A DNA stretch of 61,266 nt, from assembly GCA_002420005.1 (NCBI GenBank), contig DIHE01000098.1:1108-62373 (forward strand), given 5' to 3'. The translations under genes were made by a program, and so were the position numbers. Below are positions 1 to 7,648 of this stretch, piece by piece. Numbering within the stretch: the stretch's first letter is position 1; each line of letters starts with the position of its first letter. This DNA comes from Holophagales bacterium UBA5704 (GTDB lineage Bacteria > Acidobacteriota > Thermoanaerobaculia > Multivoradales > UBA5704). The notes under the pieces are model-generated. The model worked only from the letters and a program-made list of their open reading frames with translations. It did not search any database and was not told where the DNA came from.

Positions 1-138
1 CATCCGCTGGGCGCCACCGGGGCCATGATCCTCGGCACCCTGCTCGACGAGCTCGAGCGCCGCAACCTTGCCACCGGGCTGGCCACGCTGTGCGTGGGCG
101 CGGGCATGGGCACCGCCACCATCATCGAGCGCGTCTGA
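1..138 (+). CDS. Acetyl-CoA acyltransferase (thiolase), C-terminal fragment
   Basis: The window opens inside this gene and only the last 45 codons are present. They read HPLGATGAMILGTLLDELER and continue to a conserved C-terminal block, LCVGAGMGTATIIERV. The HPLGATGA segment is the thiolase active-site histidine motif and CVGAGMG is the second catalytic-cysteine motif. Thiolases carry out the last thiolytic step of beta-oxidation. The gene lies 25 bases upstream of a FadJ-type gene, the usual partner in a fad operon. Its style is proteobacterial, unlike the thiolase at 22.2-23.7 kb in this window. The 5' part lies outside the window. Confidence 0.85.
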   Translation, partial: HPLGATGAMILGTLLDELERRNLATGLATLCVGAGMGTATIIERV

Positions 139-163
139 GCCGCGCCGACCAGGAACCCTCACC

Positions 164-736
164 ATGAGCATCGACTACCAAGCAGGCGCCGACGGCATCG
201 CCACACTGACGTGGCAGATGAGCGATGCGCCGATGAACGTCCTCAACGCCGCCTCGATGGCCGCCTACGCGGCCGCGGTGCAGCGCGCCATCGCCGACCC
301 GGCCGTCAAGGGCGTGATCGTCACGTCTGCCAAGCCGGAGTTCATCGCCGGCGGCGACCTGAACATGCTGCTGGCCTTCAGCGACGCGCAGGCCATGACC
401 CGCTTCACCGAAGAGCTGCACGGCCTGATGCGCGGCATCGAGAAGAGCGGCAAGCCCTTCGTCGCGGCGCTCAACGGCAGCGCGTTGGGCGGCGGCTACG
501 AGGTGGCGATGAGCTGCCACCGCCGCATCGCCGCCGACAACCCGAAGGCGCAGATCGGCCTGCCCGAGGTGGGCCTGGGCCTGCTGCCCGGCGGCGGCGG
601 CACGCAGCGCCTGCCGCGACTGATCGGCGTCCGCGCGGCGCTGCCCTTCCTGCTGGAAGGCAAGAAGGTCTCGCCGGCGCAGGCGCTGAAGGCCGGCATG
701 GTGGACGAGGTCGTGCCGCCGGCCGAGCTGCTGGCC
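164..736 (+). CDS. FadJ/FadB-type multifunctional enzyme, N-terminal enoyl-CoA hydratase part (truncated by a joint)
   Basis: The start ATG lies 25 bases after the thiolase stop. About 190 residues match the crotonase domain of a multifunctional fatty-acid oxidation protein: an NVLNAAS-type N-terminus, the oxyanion-hole segment IAGGDLNML, and the two catalytic-glutamate segments GGGYEVAM and GLPEVGLGLLPGGGGTQRL. The homology stops after VVPPAELLA, where family members continue into a linker and a 3-hydroxyacyl-CoA dehydrogenase domain. Here the same reading frame runs straight into an unrelated sequence at about 734-740. The gene therefore lacks its linker and dehydrogenase half. I read this as an assembly or recombination joint and not as a natural fusion. 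Confidence 0.8.
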
Positions 737-1072
737 TGGTGGCGGGCGCAGGGCAACCCGGTCGAAGGGCCGCCGCCCCTGGCGCCGGCCTGCCAGGGGG
801 TTCCCCTGGGTGAGCCGCCGCGAATCGTCTCGCCCGACGAATCCACACCGTACCGGCTGCGGCGGGACAGCCCCGCGGAGTTCCAGCGTATCCCCTTGAT
901 CGCCCGCGCCGATGCCGGGGTCACGCGGCTGTTCTGGTATCAGGACGGTGCCCTCGCCGCGGCCACGGAGCCGGAGGAGAAAAGATTTCTGGACGCCGTG
1001 CGGGGCGAGCACCGCCTGGTGGTCACCGACGACCTGGGGCGCTCCGACGCGATCACGTACAAGGTGGAATGA
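737..1072 (+). CDS. pbpC: Penicillin-binding protein 1C, C-terminal domain fragment
   Basis: This is the in-frame continuation of the preceding fragment, about 111 codons to the stop. The sequence WWRAQGNPVEGPPPLAP, then PRIVSPDESTPYRLRRD, then TRLFWYQDG and VVTDDLGRSDAITYKVE resembles the immunoglobulin-like C-terminal domain of PbpC (BiPBP_C). The transglycosylase and transpeptidase domains that should precede it are absent. PbpC is a periplasmic peptidoglycan synthase of the class A type. Because the N-terminal ~650 residues are missing and replaced by crotonase sequence, this is best treated as the 3' end of a gene belonging to the main chromosome of the window. The exact joint is uncertain by about ten bases. 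Confidence 0.7.
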   Translation, partial: WWRAQGNPVEGPPPLAPACQGVPLGEPPRIVSPDESTPYRLRRDSPAEFQRIPLIARADAGVTRLFWYQDGALAAATEPEEKRFLDAVRGEHRLVVTDDLGRSDAITYKVE

Positions 1073-1141
1073 TTTTTTCTTCAAGTTTTTTGGGCACCCC
1101 GGCCCGTGCGCGGAGGGAATGTGCGAGGGGTGGACAGACGT

Positions 1142-1170
1142 TTGACAGACTTGACAAGGGGGCGTACAGT
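1142..1170 (+). promoter_or_regulatory. Candidate sigma70-type promoter
   Basis: A perfect -35 hexamer TTGACA (1142-1147) is followed after 17 bases by TACAGT (1165-1170), which matches TATAAT at four of six positions. A second TTGACA at 1151 has no good -10 partner. The site lies 24 bases upstream of the start at 1195. Confidence 0.5.
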
Positions 1171-1194
1171 TCTGAGATCGTGGGGGAAAGGTCG

Positions 1195-3120
1195 ATGAAA
1201 GCCGCTTGGAGATCCCTGCCGCTCTTTCTCGCCCTGGTCCTGGTGGCCGGGGCTGCCCGAGCCGGTGCGGCCGGCGGAGCCGATCGCTCCGGCGTGGGGG
1301 GCCGCGTCCTCGGCGAGGCCGCGCCGCTTCCCGCAGCGGGTGTCTACGCCTACCAGCTCGCGGATCTGAGCGTCCGCAAGGTCCTGACCGACCCCAAGGG
1401 GAACTTCTTGTTCCAGGACCTGCCGAAGGGCCTCTACAAGATCATCGCGCACAAGCCTGGTTTCATCCCCGTCGTGGTGATGCTGACGCGCACCGCGGCG
1501 CAGAACTATCAGTTCGTCGAGCTGCAGCTCGCCGAGCGGCCGGCCGCCGCCGGAGCCGCCGCTTCGCAGGAGGAGGACTTCTGGCTCGCCCGCTCGCGCA
1601 TCCCCGGTGACGTCCTGAGGGACATGGACCAGGGAGAGCGCAGCGGTGTGCAGCTCGTCCGCTTCGAGCCCGCGGACGCCGGCCGGCGGCTCAACCTGGA
1701 GCAGCTGGGCGTGCAGACGGGCTTCCGCACCGACTTCCAGGCGATGACCGGCGTCGACCAGATCGCGGCGGCGGACGGTCTCGTCTCCGGCGCCGGGGTC
1801 GGCATCAAAGGAAAGGTCGGCCAGATGCAGGTCGGCGTCCGCGGCAGCTTCTGGCAGCTCAACGGCAGCCCGGCGTCGATCGGCGGTGCCACCGGGGCCG
1901 GGCAGGCCCGTGCCCTGTCGCTCGACCTCGCCCACGGCAATTCCAGCCGGATCACGGTCTCCTCCTTGAGCAACCGGCTCGCCGGGCGCGACGAGGGGCG
2001 GGACGCGGGCCCGATGGACTTCGAGCACTACAAGCTGAACTGGACCCAGGAGGTCGGCGAGAACGGCCGCTCCGAGCTTTCGGCCCAGTACACGGCGGAG
2101 AGCAACTTTCACCGCCGGGGGCCGGTCAGCCCGCTGGCCATTCCGCAGGCTTCGCAGACCTGGTGGCTGGAAGGCGCGTACACCACGACCCTCGGTGACC
2201 GCAACATGTTGCAGACCGGCCTGCGCTACCGCGAACGTCAGTTCGGCCTCTCCGCCGCGAGCCGCCCGGGCGACCTGCCGGTCTCCGAGAGCATCGACGC
2301 CTACGGCCATGGCGGGGTCAGTGTGCGCCCCGCGGTGCTGCTCGAATACGGCCTGTACAGCACGCTCTCCGACGGCAGCCTGTCGCTGATGCCACAAGGG
2401 GGCATCGTTCTCCAGCTCGGCGGCGACTGGCAGGCACGCGCCGGCGCCAGCCGCCGGGTCATGGAAGGCAAACGCCTGGAGCCCGACTTCCTGCCTTCGC
2501 TGTTCGAGGAGACGGATCTCTGCGAGCAGGGCAGCTCGGCCTGCTACCAGGTGGGCCTCTCCCGCCGGCTCGGCGAGGACGAGTCGCTCTCGTTCTCCGC
2601 CAGCCACCGCGAGATCGGCGAGACTCTCCGTCTCTACTTCAACAACGAGATCTTCGACCAATCCGAGAGCCTCTACCTGGTGCGCGGCGACTCTCTCCCC
2701 GAGATGCGGATCGAGCTCGCCAAGAAGCTGTCCCCGCAGATCCTCACCCGTCTCGAATCCAGCATCGCCGCGGGCGGCGGCGGTGCCTTCCTCGCAGCCG
2801 ACCGGCGCACCTATGAAAACCAGGTCCGCTACATGGTCACCTCGCTCGACACCCAGTTTCTCGGCTCCTCGACGGGCGTCTTCGTGGCCTTCCACCACCT
2901 CTCCCAGGAGTTGCAGCCGACAGGCGGCAAAGGATCGGCCGCCGAGGTCGATCTCGAGCGCCTGCGCCTCCAGCTCACCCAGGACCTCGGCTTCCTGATG
3001 GACTTGACCGCGGACTGGGCCGTGCAGCTCAACATGGAGCTGAGCCGGGGCACCATGACCTCCCGCAGCGACGACGAGCTGCGCCGCCGGTTGATGGGCG
3101 GCATCGCCGTCAAGTTCTAG
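1195..3120 (+). CDS. Outer-membrane/surface protein with carboxypeptidase-like regulatory domain
   Basis: 641 residues. The ATG at 1195 is chosen because it is preceded by GGGGGAAAGG and begins a clear signal peptide (MKAAWRSLPLFLALVLVAGAARA). Residues ~35-110 form a carboxypeptidase-regulatory-like beta-sandwich: GGRVLGEAAPLPAAGVYAYQ, then TDPKGNFLFQDLPKGLYKI. The remaining ~500 residues alternate short polar and aromatic strands and end in ...RRRLMGGIAVKF, a terminal phenylalanine as in outer-membrane beta-barrels. Acidobacteria carry many proteins of this architecture, some TonB-dependent. No TonB plug motif is evident here. The function is unknown; export and a barrel fold are inferred. 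The gene stands alone and is followed by two palindromic repeats. Confidence 0.65.
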   Translation: MKAAWRSLPLFLALVLVAGAARAGAAGGADRSGVGGRVLGEAAPLPAAGVYAYQLADLSVRKVLTDPKGNFLFQDLPKGLYKIIAHKPGFIPVVVMLTRTAAQNYQFVELQLAERPAAAGAAASQEEDFWLARSRIPGDVLRDMDQGERSGVQLVRFEPADAGRRLNLEQLGVQTGFRTDFQAMTGVDQIAAADGLVSGAGVGIKGKVGQMQVGVRGSFWQLNGSPASIGGATGAGQARALSLDLAHGNSSRITVSSLSNRLAGRDEGRDAGPMDFEHYKLNWTQEVGENGRSELSAQYTAESNFHRRGPVSPLAIPQASQTWWLEGAYTTTLGDRNMLQTGLRYRERQFGLSAASRPGDLPVSESIDAYGHGGVSVRPAVLLEYGLYSTLSDGSLSLMPQGGIVLQLGGDWQARAGASRRVMEGKRLEPDFLPSLFEETDLCEQGSSACYQVGLSRRLGEDESLSFSASHREIGETLRLYFNNEIFDQSESLYLVRGDSLPEMRIELAKKLSPQILTRLESSIAAGGGGAFLAADRRTYENQVRYMVTSLDTQFLGSSTGVFVAFHHLSQELQPTGGKGSAAEVDLERLRLQLTQDLGFLMDLTADWAVQLNMELSRGTMTSRSDDELRRRLMGGIAVKF

Positions 3121-3145
3121 GGCAGGCACAAGACCTGCCCCTACA
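3118..3145. repeat. REP-like palindrome 1
   Basis: GGGCAGG - CACAAGA - CCTGCCC forms a perfect 7-bp stem with a 7-base loop and overlaps the stop codon of the preceding gene. It ends CCCCTACA, matching the ends of the next palindrome. It could also stop transcription, although no T-run follows. Confidence 0.6.
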
Positions 3146-3170
3146 CGATCACTCCAGCCCGTGGTGCGCG

Positions 3171-3198
3171 TAGGGGCAACCCTTGTGGTTGCCCTACA
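3171..3198. repeat. REP-like palindrome 2
   Basis: TAGGGGCAACC - CTTGT - GGTTGCCCTA is a near-perfect inverted repeat located 25 bases after the first one. It has the same TAGGG/CCCTA outer arms but a different inner stem. The pair resembles an extragenic palindromic element that occurs in families; copy number elsewhere in the genome cannot be seen from this window. Confidence 0.6.
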
Positions 3199-3359
3199 GA
3201 TCTCCCCTCCCAGAAAAGACTTGCGCATTTCGTGGAAGATCCAGTTCTGCCCCCAAACCATTGAATCCGGATTTTTGGATTGCGTCCGCTTTTATGGATG
3301 CGCCAGGCCCAAAGCATGGGAAAATCGGGGTTTGGGGCCGGTTCAAAAATGCGTTGCGG

Positions 3360-3375
3360 TGGCACGGAAAGTGCT
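3360..3375 (+). promoter_or_regulatory. Sigma54 (-24/-12) promoter upstream of the kinase/regulator operon
   Basis: The sequence TGGCACGGAAAGTGCT fits the RpoN consensus TGGCACG-N4-TTGCW with one mismatch. The invariant GG (3361-3362) and GC (3373-3374) are exactly 10 bases apart. A start of transcription about 12 bases downstream of the GC would give a leader of roughly 17 bases before the ATG at 3403. A perfect 10-bp palindrome AATCCGGATT at 3264-3273, about 90 bases upstream, is a possible activator site. The operon's second gene is itself a GAFTGA-type sigma54 activator. Confidence 0.7.
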
Positions 3376-3402
3376 ATTCCCCCAAGCGTCCAGAGTCTCG
3401 CG

Positions 3403-6204
3403 ATGAACCTCCGATCTCTTCGACTCGCCGTTTCCCTGCTGCTGGCGCTCGCCGCGGTGGCTCTCTCCGGCTGGAGCGTCTATCGCAAGGTGCAGTCCTT
3501 CCAGCCGCTGGGATTCGAGGCGTCCGCCGCCGGAGCCGGCGTGCAGGTGCTGCGGGTGACGGATCCGCGGACGGGGCTGCGGCCGGGAGATCTGATCTCG
3601 GTCATCGGCGACAGCGAGGTCACCGGTGGTGGCGGGTTGGCGCGCAGCCTGCGCGAGAGCCCGGAGCACACGTTGACGGTGCTGCGCGGCGCCGACGTGG
3701 TGCTGGTGCAGTACGTGCGGCCCGCGTTGAACCTCGACGGCCCGTTCCTGATCCTGGCGCTGATCGGCTCCGTCTACCTGCTGATCGGCCTGTACACCCT
3801 CCTGAGGCAGGGGACGCCGCAAGGCTTCCTGTTCTACCTCTGGTGCCTGGCCTCGGCGCTCCTCTATCTGGTGAGCCCGACGCCGACGGTCCTCGGTGGC
3901 ATCGACACCCTCTACCGGGCGCTGCACATCGGCGACAAGGTGGCCCGGGTGCTCCTGCCGGCGCTCACCCTGCACCTGTTCCTCGCCTTCCCCGAGGCAC
4001 CGCGCGCGGGGTGGGTGCGGCGGCTCGTTCCGTTCCTCTATCTGCCCGGCGCTGCGTTGCTCACCTTGGAGCTGGACTTGGCGCTCACCGGCGGGCATTG
4101 GCTGTTCGGCCGCCCGCTGCCCGAGCGCCTCTTCCTCCTCGACCGGATCGAGCTGACCTTCCTGGCGGTGTTCGCGGTGGCGGCGGTGGCCGTGCTCGGC
4201 TGGCGGCTGGCGCAGGGCCGGCCCTGGGAGCAGCGGCGCCAGATGCAGTGGGTGGCGTTCGGTCTGGGGGGCGGCTATCTGCCGTTCCTCTTCCTCCATG
4301 GCCTGCCGGCCATCTTCGGCCTGCGCGGTCCCGAGCTGGTGACCGTGCTGGCGGTGGTGCCGCTCGCCTTGGTGCCGCTGACCTTCGCCTACGCGATCCT
4401 GCGCTACAAGCTGTGGGACATCGAGGTCATCGTCCGCGACACCATCTCGCTGACCCTCACCCTGCTCCTCGGCATCCTCGGCTTCTCGCTGATCAACCTG
4501 GCGATCTCGCGGGGCGTCGCGCCGGACCTGGTGGTGGCGCGCAACCTCCTGATGTTCGTGGCCGGCCTCGCCATCGCCGGCCTGCTGGTGCCGACGCGCA
4601 AGGGGATCAACGTCGCCCTGGAGCGCTTCCAGTACCGCGGCGCCTTCGGCAAGCGGCGCGCCCTCTCCGACTTCGGCCGCGAGCTCCTGCACGAGCGCGA
4701 TCTGGATCGCCTGTGCGCCGCCCTGCTGCGCCAGATCGAGGACGGCGTCGAGCTGGAAGCCTCCAACCTCTGGCTCGCCCAGGGGGATGCGCTCCTGGCC
4801 GTGCGGCCGGAAAAAGGAGCTCCGGAGCGCCTCACCTATGGCGCGCTCGGCGACGTCTGGCGGCGCGACGTGATCCGCCTCTCTGCCGTCGCCCTCCCCA
4901 TGGAGCCCGCGACCGTGGAGCAGCGCCTGTTCGCGGCGGGCTACCGGTATGCCTTTCCGCTCACCCTGCGCGGGAGGGCCGTCGGCCTCGTCCTGACCGG
5001 GTTCAAGGTCGACCAGACGCCGTTCAACAGCGACGACATCGAGCTGATCCGGCACCTGCTCGACCAGGCGGCGCTGGCGATCGAGAACGCCCAGCTCATG
5101 GGCCAGCTCCACCTGCGGCTCGAAGAGGTGCAAGGCCTGCAGCGCTACACCGAAGGGATCTTCGAATCCTCGCCCGCCGGCATCGCGGTGCTCGATCCGG
5201 AACAGCGGATCGCCTCCGCCAACGCGGCGTTCGCCACCCTGGTCGGCGAGGAGAAGCCGCGGCTGCTCGGCCGCAGGCTGGAGGAGATCCTGCCGGTCGC
5301 TCCGTTGCCCGCCGCCGGAGAGCCCCCGCATGAGGTCCACTGGCGGCCCGGCACCGGAGAGGAGCGCATCCTCCAGGTCAGCCTCGCCGCCTTCGCCGCC
5401 GGTCAGTGCGGGCGCGAGGACCTGCGGGTCCTGGTCGTTCACGACGTCACCGAGCGCGTCGCCATGGAGAAAGCGCTCCAGGAGAACGAGCGGCTGGCCG
5501 CGCTCGGCATGCTGGCGGCCGGTGTCGCGCACGAGGTGAACACTCCGATCACCGGGATCTCCAGCTATGCCCAGATGCTCCTCGCCGAGACGCCCGAGAG
5601 CGATCCGCACTACGACATTCTGAAGAAGGTCGAACGCCAGACCTTCCGCGCCTCGCGCATCGTCAACAACCTCCTGGAGCTGGCGCGCCGGCGGCCGAAC
5701 GAGAGCCGTCCGGTGGCGTTGATCCCGCTGCTGCGCGAGAGCATCGAGCTGCTCGCCGACCGGCTGGAAAAACGGCGGGTCGAGGTGGTCTGGGAGCTGC
5801 CGGAGGGCGCGACGGACGGCGACCTGCGGGTCACCGGCTGTGACGGCGAGCTGCAGCAGGTGTTCACCAATCTGCTGCTCAACGCCTTCGATGCCGTCGC
5901 GGGTCCGGGAGCGTGCTCCGACCGGCCCGGCCGCCCGCCGGGGCGGATCGTGATCTCCCTCGTCGCAGAGGCCGGCCGGCTCTCTGTGCGTATCGCCGAC
6001 AACGGCCCGGGCATCCCGCCCGAGAAGCTGGAGACCATCTTCCAACCGTTCTACTCCACCAAGCTCAACCGGGGTGGCACCGGGCTCGGCCTGTCGATCA
6101 GCTCGGAGATCGTGCGCCGCCATGGCGGCCTGCTGCGCACCGAGAGCCGTCCGGGCGAGGGCGCCTGCTTCATCGTGGAGCTTCCCGAGACCGTGGCTGC
6201 ATGA
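3403..6204 (+). CDS. Membrane sensor histidine kinase (PDZ-like, multi-TM, GAF, PAS, HisKA, HATPase)
   Basis: 933 residues. An N-terminal TM segment precedes a PDZ-like stretch (residues ~45-105, GLRPGDLISVIGDSEV). Seven or so hydrophobic helices follow to about residue 410, then a cytoplasmic GAF-like domain, a PAS domain (about 580-690; FESSPAGIAVLDPEQRI) and the kinase core. The phospho-acceptor H710 lies in AAGVAHEVNTPITGI. The N box NLLLNAFDAV, G1 box DNGPGIPP and G2 box GGTGLGLSIS are all intact. It should phosphorylate the response regulator whose start codon overlaps its stop (ATGA). The membrane-PDZ sensor part gives no clue to the signal. The start was chosen because the sigma54 promoter ends just upstream. 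Confidence 0.9.
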   Translation: MNLRSLRLAVSLLLALAAVALSGWSVYRKVQSFQPLGFEASAAGAGVQVLRVTDPRTGLRPGDLISVIGDSEVTGGGGLARSLRESPEHTLTVLRGADVVLVQYVRPALNLDGPFLILALIGSVYLLIGLYTLLRQGTPQGFLFYLWCLASALLYLVSPTPTVLGGIDTLYRALHIGDKVARVLLPALTLHLFLAFPEAPRAGWVRRLVPFLYLPGAALLTLELDLALTGGHWLFGRPLPERLFLLDRIELTFLAVFAVAAVAVLGWRLAQGRPWEQRRQMQWVAFGLGGGYLPFLFLHGLPAIFGLRGPELVTVLAVVPLALVPLTFAYAILRYKLWDIEVIVRDTISLTLTLLLGILGFSLINLAISRGVAPDLVVARNLLMFVAGLAIAGLLVPTRKGINVALERFQYRGAFGKRRALSDFGRELLHERDLDRLCAALLRQIEDGVELEASNLWLAQGDALLAVRPEKGAPERLTYGALGDVWRRDVIRLSAVALPMEPATVEQRLFAAGYRYAFPLTLRGRAVGLVLTGFKVDQTPFNSDDIELIRHLLDQAALAIENAQLMGQLHLRLEEVQGLQRYTEGIFESSPAGIAVLDPEQRIASANAAFATLVGEEKPRLLGRRLEEILPVAPLPAAGEPPHEVHWRPGTGEERILQVSLAAFAAGQCGREDLRVLVVHDVTERVAMEKALQENERLAALGMLAAGVAHEVNTPITGISSYAQMLLAETPESDPHYDILKKVERQTFRASRIVNNLLELARRRPNESRPVALIPLLRESIELLADRLEKRRVEVVWELPEGATDGDLRVTGCDGELQQVFTNLLLNAFDAVAGPGACSDRPGRPPGRIVISLVAEAGRLSVRIADNGPGIPPEKLETIFQPFYSTKLNRGGTGLGLSISSEIVRRHGGLLRTESRPGEGACFIVELPETVAA

Positions 6205-7583
6205 ACATCCTGATCGTCGACGACGAGGAGGTTCTCCAGGACGTTCTCACCGTTCTGATCCGCAAAGAGGGGCACCACACCCTGTCCGCCTGGTCCGGCG
6301 AAGAGGCGATCGAGGTCCTGGAGCGTGAGGAGATCGACCTCGTCCTGCTCGATCTGATGCTCCCCGGCATGCATGGCATGCAGGTGCTGCGCGAGATCCG
6401 CCGCCGCCAGCCCGAGCAGGTGGTCATCGTGATCACCGCCTACTCCTCGATCGAGAGCGCCATCGAAGCGATGCGCGAGGGGGCGTTCCACTACATCCCG
6501 AAACCTTTCCAGAACGAAGAGGTCCTGCTCACCATCCGCAAGGGGCTGGAGCAGCGCAGCCTCGCCCAGGAAAACCTGTCGCTGCGCGAGCAGCTGCGCC
6601 AGCGCTTCGGCTTCGACAACATCATCGGCAAAAGCAAGCCGATGCAGCAGGTCTATGACCTGATCCGGCTGGCGGCGCCCTCCAAGAGCAACATCCTGGT
6701 GCTCGGCGAAAGCGGGACCGGCAAGGAGCTGGTGGCCAAGGCGATCCATCACCACTCGCGGCGGTCGAGCGGTCCCTTCGTCACGGTCAATTCGGGCTCG
6801 ATGCCGGCGGACCTTCTGGAGAGCAACCTGTTCGGCCACATGCGCGGCGCCTTCACCGGCGCCATCGCGAGCAAGAAGGGTCTGTTCGAGATCGCCAACA
6901 ACGGCTCGATCTTCTTCGATGAAATCGGCAACATTCCCCTGGACACCCAGTCCAAGCTCCTGCGGGTGATCCAGGAAAAAGAATTCATGCGGCTTGGCGG
7001 CATCGAAACGATCAAGGTGGATGTGCGTATCATCGCCGCCACCAACGCCGACCTGGAAGCGGCCGTGGCCCAGGGGCTGTTCCGCGAGGACCTCTTCTAC
7101 CGGCTCAACGTGATCGTCGTGAACCTGCCGCCGTTGCGCCGGCGCAGCGAGGACATTCCTCTCCTCGCCCAGCACTTCCTGGCGCAATTCGCCCGGGAGA
7201 ACGAGAAGCCGCTCCGCGAGATCGCCCCGCGCGCCATGCAGGTGTTGCTCGACTATCACTGGCCGGGCAACGTCCGCGAGCTGGAGAACGTCATCGAGCG
7301 CGCCGCGGTTCTGTCGACCGGTGAGCTGCTCGACGTGGACCTGCTGCCCTCGTCGGTGCGTGCTCCCGAGTCCGTGAGCCTGCCGCCGCCCTCCTTGCCG
7401 GCGAACGGCATCGCGTTCAAGGACGCGGTCAGCGAGTACGAACGGCAGATCATCATCAAGGCGCTCCAGGCGTGTGGCGGCGTGCAGAAGCGCGCGGCCG
7501 AGCTCTTGCAGGTCAAGCCGACCACGCTCCACGAGATGATGAAGCGGCTGAACATCTCCTCGGAGAGCGTGGCGACCGCCTGA
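6201..7583 (+). CDS. NtrC-family sigma54-dependent response regulator
   Basis: 460 residues with three domains in the usual order. The receiver has D51 as the phospho-acceptor (LVLLDLMLPGMHG) with the acidic pair DDEE near the start. The AAA+ domain has Walker A GESGTGKE, a complete GAFTGA loop (which contacts sigma54) and FFDEIGNIP as Walker B. A C-terminal Fis-type helix-turn-helix reads QKRAAELLQVKPTTLHEMMKRL. It overlaps the kinase gene by four bases, so the two are translationally coupled. An intact GAFTGA implies a real sigma54 activator. Because the operon promoter is itself of the -24/-12 type, autoactivation is a reasonable inference. Confidence 0.95.
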   Translation: MNILIVDDEEVLQDVLTVLIRKEGHHTLSAWSGEEAIEVLEREEIDLVLLDLMLPGMHGMQVLREIRRRQPEQVVIVITAYSSIESAIEAMREGAFHYIPKPFQNEEVLLTIRKGLEQRSLAQENLSLREQLRQRFGFDNIIGKSKPMQQVYDLIRLAAPSKSNILVLGESGTGKELVAKAIHHHSRRSSGPFVTVNSGSMPADLLESNLFGHMRGAFTGAIASKKGLFEIANNGSIFFDEIGNIPLDTQSKLLRVIQEKEFMRLGGIETIKVDVRIIAATNADLEAAVAQGLFREDLFYRLNVIVVNLPPLRRRSEDIPLLAQHFLAQFARENEKPLREIAPRAMQVLLDYHWPGNVRELENVIERAAVLSTGELLDVDLLPSSVRAPESVSLPPPSLPANGIAFKDAVSEYERQIIIKALQACGGVQKRAAELLQVKPTTLHEMMKRLNISSESVATA

Positions 7584-7612
7584 CCGTGCGAATCTTCACT
7601 TTTCCATCGTTC

Positions 7613-7630
7613 GCTCCGGGAGACCGGAGC
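7613..7630 (+). other. Hairpin between regulator and peptidase genes
   Basis: GCTCCGG - GAGA - CCGGAGC is a perfect 7-bp stem with a GAGA tetraloop, 29 bases after the regulator stop and 18 bases before the next ATG. No T-run follows, so it is more likely a leader structure or mRNA-stabilising hairpin than an intrinsic terminator. Confidence 0.45.
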
Positions 7631-7648
7631 TTGGGAGAACGTTCCGTC

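Noticed and set aside
7613..7630. Intrinsic terminator after the response regulator
   Set aside because: The stem is perfect but followed by TTGGGAG, not by a T-run, and is very close to the next start codon.
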